64,000 bases of DNA from Sporodiniella umbellata (taxonomy: Eukaryota; Mucoromycota; Mucoromycetes; Mucorales; Rhizopodaceae): the NCBI GenBank assembly GCA_025677835.1, contig JAIXMR010000123.1, positions 1 to 64,000 of the forward strand. The letters run 5' to 3'. The notes beneath the pieces are model-generated. The model was not told the DNA's origin and did no database searches. It saw only the letters and a list, made by a program, of their open reading frames with translations. Positions 36,211-45,852 of this stretch are shown here, piece by piece (positions within the stretch are counted from its first letter, which is position 1; each line of letters begins with the position of its first letter). The position numbers were made by a program, and so were the translations under genes.

Positions 36211-37336
36211 ATGAAGAAGAATAAACAACTGATAGTGGAAATAACACTTGTGTTGGCACTGATACCTGCGTTATTAGGCTATTATGCCAATAGTCAGGGA
36301 CGATGGATTCTCAGCTTGTTATGTTATTTGTTTTCGTTTGTGATTTTATTGACACCCCCTGTCTTGTTTGCCAGCTTTCATTGTATTCAACGAGTTTTAC
36401 CCTGGGTGGCACGGTGTTTGATGCAACTGAGCCATGGACTAAAGCCGATATTGAATGCGATGGCAGCGAATCGCTGGTTGGGACCCTGTTTGAACTTGCT
36501 GGTGCGTTGTCACTTTTTCTTTTTATTTGTGGTGGTTCTTATGAGCGACCAGTGGATACGCAAGTTGCTCAGTTCGTTTACGCCGCCCCACCCTACCCAA
36601 CGCCACTTGTGTAATCTTTTATGTTGAAAGAGCAAACCATGTGTTGATAACTTTTTCTGTAGCTGTCATCAACGTGAGTCATGCACGGTTTTTTTCAGAG
36701 GGATTAGAGGAAGAGAAAGCGGGGGATGGAAAAGTGCCGTATTCAGTTTCTTTAGCGCATCAATTGTGCGTGGCGAGCAAGTTGGCATACGAAGATGTGG
36801 ATGTAGTACGTTATGAACTAGAACAGGGAGGGTATCGGATGGCGTCTTTTAAACCGATAGGCTATAAAAACACCTGTGCGTATGTGATTGAAAATGAACA
36901 AGCCATCTTCTTGGTCTTCCGGGGTACGAACCCATTGAATATGCAAAACTATGTGACGAATCTGGATGCAGGTTTGACAGAGATCACGATTGGCCAAACC
37001 CAAGCCAAGGTCCATCAGGGTTTTTGGGACGCGATGGGCGCCACGCAACACCAAGACGCGCCAGGCCCAAGTGAACTCCATCTGAACCTGAACTATGGCT
37101 CGCTCCGTCAGACGATCGTCTCAGCCATGCTAGCGATCTTTCATATTGTCAAGCTCATGTCTGTCCATATCTTTCAAAACGTCACGGATCCGATCGATGC
37201 CAGTTGGCTGGCTTCTGCCAGTATAAGACACCACAGTCTTTATTCCCAAGCGGAACACACGATTCTTCAATCCGCTGGTGGTTCTCAGAAACGATTGTAT
37301 ATTACCGGCCATTCGTTAGGCGGTGCTTTGGCCACA

Positions 37337-37370
<34 letters not shown>

Positions 37371-37986
37371 CCCCAAGGAGAACAAGAGGGGTTTGGACTA
37401 AAGTGAAGCGTAGTGTTTTTGGCCAAGGCGATTCAGTCGCAGAGCAAGCTGTTGTCGTTATTTGAAGGTCTCTATACGTTTGGACAACCCAACATGGGAG
37501 ACCCTGCGTTTGGTCAATCGTTCCCGGTAGAGATTTCAAGCAAGATATTCAACCATACGTACAATAACGGTATGTATGTATGGATGTTTGTTTGTTTTTT
37601 TTTTTTTTTTTTTTTCCTGATTCTCTATTCTAGATGTGGTACCCCGTATCCCTTTCTGGTATAGTCCACCCCCTGGCCATCTGGTCTTTATCGATGCTGC
37701 CTATCAAATCCTAATCTATCCACCCCGGAACAACCAACAGCCTGTGCCTGTACGCCCAATATCCTATCTGCATCCATCCGGTCTTTTGAATACCTCGGTG
37801 ATCCGTCGATTGAAGCAAGAGACGTCTGTGCGTATCCTGTTTCGACTTTTGTTTCCTTTCTTTATCAACGATCATTTCCCGTCCGATTACTCTGATGCCT
37901 TACTCTCAGGTCGTCTTCAAGGGGTTGTCTTGGACGAAACTCAAGGAGGAGATGAAAAGAAACGTTACCCGATGCCATCTGCCTAG
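36211..37986 (+). CDS. Membrane-anchored class 3 lipase (alpha/beta hydrolase)
   Basis: Four exons (36211-36610, 36663-37337, 37414-37569, 37634-37986), phase-consistent, give 527 aa. The N-terminus has hydrophobic segments at about 9-27, 34-53 and 100-112, so it is probably ER/vacuole-membrane anchored rather than secreted. The Lipase_3 domain begins with SLAHQLCVASKLAYEDVD and continues NEQAIFLVFRGTNPLNMQNY, which supplies the oxyanion loop, and VHQGFWDAMG. The nucleophile elbow is LYITGHSLGGALAT (Ser of GHSLG). GLYTFGQPNMGD carries the expected downstream acidic region, and PPPGHLVFIDAAY the likely catalytic His. Lipase_3 proteins hydrolyse acylglycerols or phospholipids; the natural substrate is unknown. 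Intron 2 starts GTAAAA followed by a 27-A tract. It follows MTHFR by 100 bp with no sign of co-transcription. Confidence 0.93.
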
Positions 37987-38325
37987 GTTGAATGGATCAA
38001 GAAAATAAAAGTAAAAAAAAAAAAAAAAACCAGTGTTATTTTTTGTTTTGTTTTGTTTTTTTTTTTGTTTTTTTTTTTTTTTTTTGGATTTAGGCAGTCT
38101 GTACGATGACTGGCATGGATTTTCTCAGTAGCAGAGAAAGTATCTGCAGACGCTTTTTTGGTTGGGATAAAAGATCTGGAGGATGTGCAGTACTGCTAGG
38201 CAAGGCTTTGGACCAAGTCACATGACGTAGCCCAGTGAGAGATCACAGGGAGGGATTTGTTGAATGATAAACAAGCAGTGGCTCGGGTCTAGCCGTGGTG
38301 ATGAAGCCATGTGATGTCGTGCACG

Positions 38326-38742
38326 TTAGGTTTGACAGGCTTGGATTGTTGTTGTTGTGTGAAGGGGTTTGGAATGTTTGGGTGTAGTTTGCATTGTGCA
38401 GAGAGAGAGAGAGAGAGAGGGAGGGGAAAGCGATGTTTCATCCGCCGTAGTGAAGCATAGATCACATGAAAGAGCCCATAGAGACAGTATGTTCATCATG
38501 CCCTGAGAAAAAGATGGGCAGATCATGACGTTTGTTTGTAATATTCCCATGTAATAAGTATCCAACCTTAATTTGGGAAAATGTGGAGAGCCAGCACGAA
38601 AAGGGTTGCGTAGGGTGGTAATAGGATCATTTTCTGCATTATCAATTTCTAAATCAAACAAGATAGGAAAGCGTTGTGTCACTGGGAAACAAAAATGGGA
38701 AATTGGCCTGACGTAGCCCACTTTATCGATCCAAAGGGTCAC
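38326..38742 (-). CDS. Orphan ORF, possible exon of unknown gene
   Basis: A 138-codon open frame with protein-like composition (DKVGYVRPISHFCFPVTQRF, LRLDTYYMGILQTNVMICPS) and a low-complexity C-terminus over a GA repeat. It begins just after an acceptor-like AG (38744). An upstream block starting ATG 38862-ish could be exon 1 (MRAESEKEEMTLSPKG), but the phase does not match by my reading. No recognised domain. It could be a real gene with a missed exon. Confidence 0.35.
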   Translation of the reverse strand: MTLWIDKVGYVRPISHFCFPVTQRFPILFDLEIDNAENDPITTLRNPFRAGSPHFPKLRLDTYYMGILQTNVMICPSFSQGMMNILSLWALSCDLCFTTADETSLSPPSLSLSLCTMQTTPKHSKPLHTTTTIQACQT

Positions 38743-39069
38743 CCTTGAAAAAATAAATGGTGTGTGTGTGTGTACCCGATTCTGAATTAGAGAACAGCCT
38801 ACAGAAAATCTTATCGATGAAGACTACCCTTTGGGGAAAGTGTCATTTCCTCTTTTTCAGACTCCGCCCTCATCGCTGGGTATCAAATCGATACAGATGA
38901 GCGTGGGGGGGGGAAGAGAGAAAGAGAATTAGATATAAATATATCCATACAGATTAACCTTTTTATTTTCTAATTTTTTTTTTTTTTTTTTTTTTTATTA
39001 ATTCTTTTTAATACTATTGATTGATTCATTGATTTTCTCTTACCAACACATCATCATCATCATCATCAC

Positions 39070-39070
<1 letters not shown>

Positions 39071-39104
<34 letters not shown>
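39071..39104. repeat. (TTA)n microsatellite before the F-box gene
   Basis: About 11 copies of TTA in the 5' leader, ending 7 bp before the start codon. An AT-rich leader directly upstream of the ATG. Confidence 0.9.
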
Positions 39105-39105
<1 letters not shown>

Positions 39106-39111
39106 CAAATC

Positions 39112-39700
39112 ATGAACTCTCTACTTCCCGCTGAAATCTTGACTTACATCTTTCAATACCTCTCCGTAAAGGATCTCGTACGCACCGAACGTACCTGCAA
39201 ACAACTTCAAGCCTATTCTTTATCTGAACTTGAAAAACGCGTACAGAAAATCGAATGGGCTATCTCGGTAGGTTATTTTTTTTTTTTTCTCGGTAGAAGA
39301 CCTTGACTGACTTTTAAATTAGATTCATTTGGGTCAAGCCAAAACACAGCACGTCACATTTGACACTGTCACTAAGAAAGCGCATTACTCTATCCTGATG
39401 GACCCAGTGAACATCAAGAGTATGTTTGACCGCCAAAAGTCTATCCATTGCTCACTCTTGAAACAAGATGCCGGTCAACAACAACATAACTTTGTTATGA
39501 CTATTCAAAAAGGAATGGCGGAAGGGGCGCAGGTCCAACTCGATGTGCACAACAAAGTCTGTCAGGTTCAAGCGCAGGTCATCCGCTTACCCTCTGCACC
39601 TAAAACACAATCCAAGCTAGACTCGCTCGCACCCAGTCTATTTCATTATACCCTTCAGATCACACAACTCTCCTTACCACTCTCTACTCTGGCTGCTTAA
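39112..39700 (+). CDS. F-box protein
   Basis: Two exons (39112-39267, 39323-39700), in phase, give 177 aa. Residues 1-45 match the F-box: LPAEILTYIFQYLSVKDLVR then TERTCKQLQAYS, the LP-E-L-IF-L pattern that binds Skp1. The remaining ~130 residues (LGQAKTQHVTFDTVTKKAHY and following) have no repeat or domain I recognise, so the substrate is unknown. F-box proteins recruit targets to SCF ubiquitin ligases. An AATAAA at 39771 is a possible polyadenylation signal. Confidence 0.8.
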
Positions 39701-39999
39701 AATCTTCATCCAACAAAGTATTCATTTTCTCATCTTTTCATCATCCCCTCCCCCATACCACTTTGCAAAAGAAATAAACTCTAGAAAACTATGGGGGGTC
39801 ATGCTGGTCTATGCCCTACCATTCCTCTCTAAATAGAGTCACATGCTCCTATTCTAACTTTTAAAGGTTTTTTTTTACCCCAAAAGAAGGGTTGATTTTT
39901 ATTATTTTTATTATTATTATAATTATTATAATAATAATTATTATTTTTTTCTTTTTTCTTTTTTTTTTTTTTTTTTTTTTGGAAAAAGAAAAAGAAACG

Positions 40000-40697
40000 A
40001 TGGCAATCCAAGGTCTTGGCCGTAGTCAATCCTATCAGAGATTGATTGAAAAAATCAAAAGAAATCCATCTGAAAGACGAGAGCCAGTGAGTTGGCCACG
40101 ACCCGAGACCTCGAAAGCGGTGATGATACATGCCGTTCAGGGAGGCATTCGTAAATAGGCTCTAAAAAAAAAAAAAAAAGGTCTATCCTGACACTAACCA
40201 TGCGCTTCAGGTTCGTTTCTTTTGGCTTTTGGCATCAAAGCCGGTATCAACTTTTGCCTGTATCTGATTCGAGTCTTGCAAAAAAAGTAAGTCGAATGGG
40301 AAGCATGGTCGATAACGTTGTTGTTAGGGCACCCCTTGGAAAGATCTTGAAGGCCACCTTGAAAGGTTTGGACCCACTTTGGTATGCGGCCATGTTTGGC
40401 TGTTTTTCGTTCCTCTGGAAATCCATCAATAACGGCATGCGACTGTACAGAGTCAAGGAAGATCGCCTGAATGGGTTGGTGAGTGGCGCGTTGGGAGGCT
40501 TGAGTATCCTGTTTCTCAAAAGGGAAACGCGAATCGCTTTGGCCCAACAACTGTTTGTGCGCGCTCTCCAGGCTGTTTATAATGCGGGAAAAGCACGTGA
40601 TATCTTTGCCTTTGCCCACGGTGATGCTCTCCTCTTTGCTCTCGGTTCAGCGCAACTCCTCTATGCCTATACAGTAATGCGAATCATATCCTTAGCT

Positions 40698-40729
<32 letters not shown>

Positions 40730-41716
40730 CCTCCTGACCTTTCTTTTAGATGAGACCCGATGTCTTGCCACCTGATTTTTATTCCTTTATGATCAAAGCC
40801 GCTCGATGTCCACAAGAAGCTCTCTTGCTCAACAACCTCAACGTGCGTGGATTCCCTATCACCCCTGAGCTTGCTTTGGATTCCATTCAACATCTCAGAC
40901 CAACACCCAAAGCTATCCAGACCATCCAGCACTTACCTATCGATCTGCCTGCCATTCCTTGGTAAGCTTTCTATCCCTCTCGCCCATCAACCCATTTACC
41001 TCTCTCTCTCTCTCTCTCTCTCTCTTTTTAGTGATCTATTGCATCCTTGGAAAGACAGTTGTCATGCCACCGCCCTTGAGCGATTTTTCAAAGTCTTCAA
41101 GAGTTTCATGCCTGTCTACGGTACACTTCATTTGGTGCCTGCACTTTTACTTAAAAGTCAACATTTCAAAAAAGAGTATCTATTCTTGTACAAAACAAAA
41201 ACAGCTCATTTTTTTTTTTTTTTTTTAAATCTCCAGCCCGTTAGGTATGCTAAAGAAAATCATTTGGGCCACCTTAAAATCAGGTACTTTCTTGGGTACA
41301 TTTGTCACGCTCTATCAGTATCAGATGTGTATGCATCGTGAGCTATGGATCAAACACGGCTCCCGTTGGAATTCAAAATACTTTTATGGATGGGCAGGGT
41401 TTGTATGTGCTTATGTCAGCATCTTTTTCGAAGACAAGAAACGTCGCGGAGAACTGGCACTCTACGTGTTACCCAAAGCAGCCACTTCGCTCTATCTCAT
41501 CTTTTACTCTCATAACTGGATCTTTAAACTCAAATACTTTGAAGTCATCATGTCAAGTGCTGCCATGGGCATGATCATGGTAATCTTTCTTTTACTTTCA
41601 CCTCTTTTCTCTGACCCCCCCCCCCTTTTTTTTCATAGTCTTTTTATCAAGAAGAATCCAACGTGTTATCTCCTTTTATTAGCAAAACAATGTCTCAACT
41701 CTTTGGAAAGAATTAA
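40000..41716 (+). CDS. TMEM135: TMEM135-like multi-pass membrane protein
   Basis: Seven exons (40000-40150, 40211-40286, 40328-40673, 40750-40961, 41032-41175, 41237-41579, 41639-41716) join in phase to 449 aa. Hydrophobic segments include FLLAFGIKAGINFCLYLIRV, LWYAAMFGCFSFLWKS, FGCFSFLWKS and LKSGTFLGTFVTLYQY. A Cys/His-bearing loop (PWCDLLHPWKDSCHA) corresponds to the Cys-rich N-terminal region of TMEM135. The family acts in mitochondrial/peroxisomal dynamics and lipid storage in animals; function in fungi is not established. Intron 4 contains a (CT)12 tract and the intron before exon 4 a (CA)n repeat. It faces Rax2 tail to tail with 33 bp between stop codons. Confidence 0.85.
40698..40724. 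repeat. (CA)n microsatellite in a TMEM135-like intron
   Basis: About 13 CA units in the third intron (40674-40749) of the TMEM135-like gene. Confidence 0.95.
41001..41024. repeat. (CT)12 microsatellite serving as polypyrimidine tract
   Basis: Lies in intron 4 of the TMEM135-like gene, immediately before the acceptor TTTTTAG, so it probably doubles as the pyrimidine tract. Confidence 0.9.
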
Positions 41717-41749
41717 ATAAATACCCGTCCCTGTTCTTTTTTTTTTTTT

Positions 41750-44700
41750 TTAAGCGCTTGGGGGTTTTCGTGTGGTCACATAATTACTTGGAAATAAGCC
41801 CGAGATGGCCTGACCGCCTTCACCTTCTTTGTAGCCCATCCACCAGACGTTGTCCGTCATATCGGTCACCACAATGGGTGTATGCGTAGCCAATGGCAGC
41901 TCGCCAAACTCTTTGGCCTCAAAAGGGTATTTCGCATAGTACATCTTGGGTTTTTCTTCACTGGCCGGTGCTTCGGTCGGATGCATGGCCGCTGCCAAAA
42001 GAGCGCTGAAGGGCATGACGGGGGGTGAAAAGGGTCGAATCTCAAGCGGGGGAAGCGTGGGCGGCCGTGGTTTCCATTCGGGTGGAGCGATAAAGACGCG
42101 TTGCCGTCGACGTAAGGCGATCACCGCAAAGCCCAACGCGACCAGGCAAAAGAGGATCAAGAGCGAGAGACCGATCGCGATCAGCACCACCGCAGGCAAG
42201 GCGAGATACTTTCGAGGCCGGGCTGTACAGCATCCATTCCGGGTCAAGAACTGATGTACCTGACCTGCGCTGCCATCCGCCCGGGCTGTCAGTAGGTAGG
42301 GATGCCATTGCCCATCGTAAATAGCAGCACTGGCGCTCTGTCCGGGTGAGACCAGGAGATGCCCCACCGCCATCAGCACTCGCTGCCTCTCTGTCCCATC
42401 TCGTTTCGCATGCGATCCGGTGGGAACCATCATCAACTGTTGAATACTCGACGCGCCATCCAGTCCGCTGTTTTCTAAGGCTTGATACCCTTCTTTTCTA
42501 CTCCAGTAGCCTACCCTCGTCTGATTTTGATAGCTAACAAAGCTCAGGGACCTATTCGATTCGTTTGATGGCTTACCTTCCCGAGACCATATACCGTTGA
42601 GTATCCAGAGCTACCAAGGTGGTAAGGGATGGCATCTCTACCGGAAGCCAAGGCGCGATCCATCGATTGTTTTCTAACTGGGCAAGGGATGTCCGTTGAC
42701 CGTCCACGGCCAGATCCCCCACGGCTACTATCGTACCCTCTTCTTGTAGCACAAAGTCCGAGAGTTTCCCCGTCAGTCGGTTCTCACCCAAAGAAGACCA
42801 GCTCAGATCATGCGTGGATAACGCACAGAGTGGACCACAGACCACAGCACCCGCTTGATCAAACCGTCCACCCACAAATACTGACGCCTGGTTGGATCGT
42901 AGCACGGTCACCTCACCTTCAGATGCATCACGATCTATCCTCATACATAAAAAAAAAACAAGATTAGAAAAGGTCGCCATGGGCGAAAAGACGTAGAGAA
43001 TTTACTATAAACACCCGGCACAGGCAAGACTTTCTTTTCTTTCAAATCAAATACTATTATGCCTTGACCTTGACAGCGACCGGCGAGGTAAAGACGTTGT
43101 TCGACCACCAGCAAACGTGACACGTCCCCCTCGATACCCTTGAGCCATCCTTGCCATTGACCGTCTTGATAGAAAACGACCTGGTAGGTTTCACCGTCCA
43201 GTAGAAACTGACCGCTGAGGATCACCCCGTCTGCATAGACCACGCCTGAAGTCACGTTCGCATGGGGCAAACCCCATCCTGGGGAAGCCATGTTGGCTAC
43301 CGTATTGACTTGATAACTCTGCGCGTTTCGGATCTGGCCAAGATAAAGGCGGGCAGTGCGATTCAAAGCAATCTGTTGACTTGCTCCTGCAACAAATGTC
43401 GAGGGCGGTTGCCATCGTTGCGTCGGTAGATCCCATTGGGCGTTCTGATACGCCTTCTGCCCATTCCCTAGTTGCGTAAACTGACCCGATACCCCCACCC
43501 TTTTCTCGTCCAGGCCATACACATGCTCTACAACTCCATTCACCCCTTGGTCGATCTCTGACCACTCTTGACGTTGTGGATCGTACCTTGCAATATAATT
43601 CAATCGGCTTTGGTTACTTTGCGTTTGAGTAAAATGACCTCCCAACACAAGCACTAGAAAAACAAAAAAAAAACAGTCAGCTGGCTTTTTCCATCCATCC
43701 ACACATCGTCTTACTTGATTCGGCCATGAACGAGGTAGAAACCCTGCCGTTTAAGCCGGTAGAAAGAGGTTTCAGTTTTTGTTCTCTACTGTCATAGGCA
43801 ACAATATTGTTGCTTCCCTCTTGAACAAATTCTCCTCCAATATACACTTTCTCTTTATCCACACTCAACGTACGAACAATGGCACCTAAAGCGAGTTGAT
43901 CTAATCCAAAAAGAAAAAAAAAAAACGTTGGTCAGTTTGCCCTTTGGTTGTTTTTATTTTGTTCTATACCGGGTAAGGCAGCCCATGATTGATTGTAGGG
44001 TCGATACTCTAATAGACTTGAAAACAAAATCTCTGGACTGGTCCGTATAAACTCTATAGAATTAGCAATCACAGATACAGTATCTGTCGTGGCTGTCGCG
44101 GTTGGATCTAACTTTAGCACCACTGAAGGTTGAAAGCCATCGGAAGCATGGATCGGCCCTTGGTAAATCAACGTACGTTGATCATCGTAATTTCTTTGAC
44201 TGAGCAAAAACGTACTCTGGTTGGCTGGGTTAAAGTTCAGGTCCAATTTAACCTGTATGCGTTGATCGCAGTTACTGGTCCCTACACACCCTGGTGTAAT
44301 GACATACACAGAGTAATTACCCTGAGATGGAATATAGCTAATGAAAAGACCATGGACGTCAATAGGGACCTTTAAAATAAAAAAAAAAAACTAGAAACTT
44401 ACGGACGATAGGTGACCGAAAGATCGACCGTGAGCCGTTCAGAGGCAGGAAAGGTGGAGATTAAAAAATCTTGATAGGTCCCATAAGCAAATTTTTCTAT
44501 CCAGTGGCCTGTAGTAGTCGTAGTAGAAGAGGAGGGGTTGGTTCCATGACAGCTGTTGTTAGAAGATGCGTGCGGTTGAAGTAAAGTATCTGATCTGAAA
44601 ATTTGTACGCCGCCCAGTCCACCTCGTGTACCAAGCCATGTGTTAATGTTGATTCGGATACCGTTGGCTGACAAGGGAGAGGTAACGATAAAGTCCTGAT

Positions 44701-45717
44701 AGTCTAACGTGTTGTTCAAGATGCATTTCTGGCTACAGTTTTTGACCTGTTGCGTATCTGGGTCTGTATAGGCGAGTGAGTAATAATCGTTCGATCCCAA
44801 GGCAATAATATTGAACTCTTCTGTAGCCCAGTCACGGTGAGTGTTCTTCAGACGAAATACCGATGGCTGGATTGAGAACGGGAATTCTGCTTGCCAATAC
44901 CCAGGATTGCCATCCTGTAGATACCAAGGGGATTGGGAACACACCACACTCGTTGGGTCTGCGTCGTACCCACCGTTCCCTGCACTCAAGGTCTAACAAA
45001 AAAAAAAAAAAAAAAAAAAAGCCTCCTTAATATGCACGTCTTTCATGTAAATCTAATTAAAAAAAGAACACTTACACCCAAAGATCCTAAATCAAACGAT
45101 TGTTGGTAAGACTGGTTGGCAAACAGACGATCCCCAATCGTATTGAACTTTCCACCAAACAAAATCGACTGTTGAACTCCAGCGATCGTATACACCGGCC
45201 CGTTGAATCCTTTCCAGGGCAGCGCAGTCCATTGATTCTCTGTCCAAAGTGCTGCGTGGGCAAATTGGGTGCTATTGTAACCGATGGGTTGATTAAATTC
45301 TCCACCCACGTAGACGGATGCGTTGGTGCAGTACAACGATCGTACTGGCCCGTCTAATCCTTGTTGAAGCGGTGCTAACTGCATCGTGTCTATGTGAAGC
45401 TGGGCAATATGGTGATAGTCTGTGTTGTTGATGGTATTAAATTGCCCTCCCAAGATATACGTCGTCTCGTTCAGTTGACAATAGCTCTCGATCCTACCGT
45501 CACTCGTTGAAAATAGTGTAAAGAGGTCGTTATTATGAATAAACAGTCCGGAGGCATGATTGGGTATAGATTCAGTCTGTCGAGCATCTCGAAAGGGTGA
45601 TATTCCAACATAGTCACCAATAAACCCTAGCTGGTCTACTCTCTCTTCATTGGCTGCTGTTGCTTTCTTTGTCAGTAGAGAGTAACATAGCAGTAATATC
45701 GGCCATACTATCCTCAT
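41750..45717 (-). CDS. RAX2: Rax2-like polarity/bud-site landmark protein with C-terminal SH3
   Basis: Seven exons (45076-45717, 44403-44992, 43970-44337, 43715-43900, 43015-43653, 42577-42934, 41750-42551), all in phase, give 1194 aa (yeast Rax2 is 1220). A signal peptide (MRIVWPILLLCYSLL) leads a long extracellular part of Rax2-type repeats: TYILGGQFNTI, VYVGGEFNQPIGY, QSILFGGKFNTIGD, KVYIGGEFVQEGS, LVLGGHFTQTQ and VFVGGRFDQAG, each GG-x-F in a beta-propeller-like array. VTYRP joined to a VYVITPGCVG segment matches the Rax2 core. One membrane helix (~1045-1070) follows, then a Pro-rich linker (PPEWKPRPPTLPP), then an SH3 domain (~1131-1188): AKYPFEAKEFGEL, NVWWMGY, SGLFPSNYV. Rax2 with Rax1 marks previous growth sites at the plasma membrane. 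I know no SH3 in yeast Rax2; see findings. Confidence 0.94.
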
Positions 45718-45818
45718 ACTTTTTTTTTTTTTTTTTCTTGCTCAACTTGTATTTTATTCAACCAAAAAACCAAAAAAAAAAAAAAAGTACTATAAAGTAA
45801 CCGGTTGACAACCTCTCT

Positions 45819-45852
<34 letters not shown>

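Larger units (their letters stand above)
37987..39111. other. Intergenic, with an unresolved minus-strand ORF
   Basis: Contains the candidate ORF at 38326-38742 (-), poly-A/T tracts (38011-38095, 38980-38997) and a TTA/TTATTA repeat just before the F-box gene. Confidence 0.5.

Noticed and set aside
40194..40619. 141-codon minus-strand frame over the TMEM135-like gene
   Set aside because: Antisense of an exon-rich, phase-consistent gene with a recognised family.
41946..42254. Plus-strand frame over the Rax2 C-terminus
   Set aside because: Shadow of GC-richer coding sequence; Arg/Gly/Ala composition without a domain.
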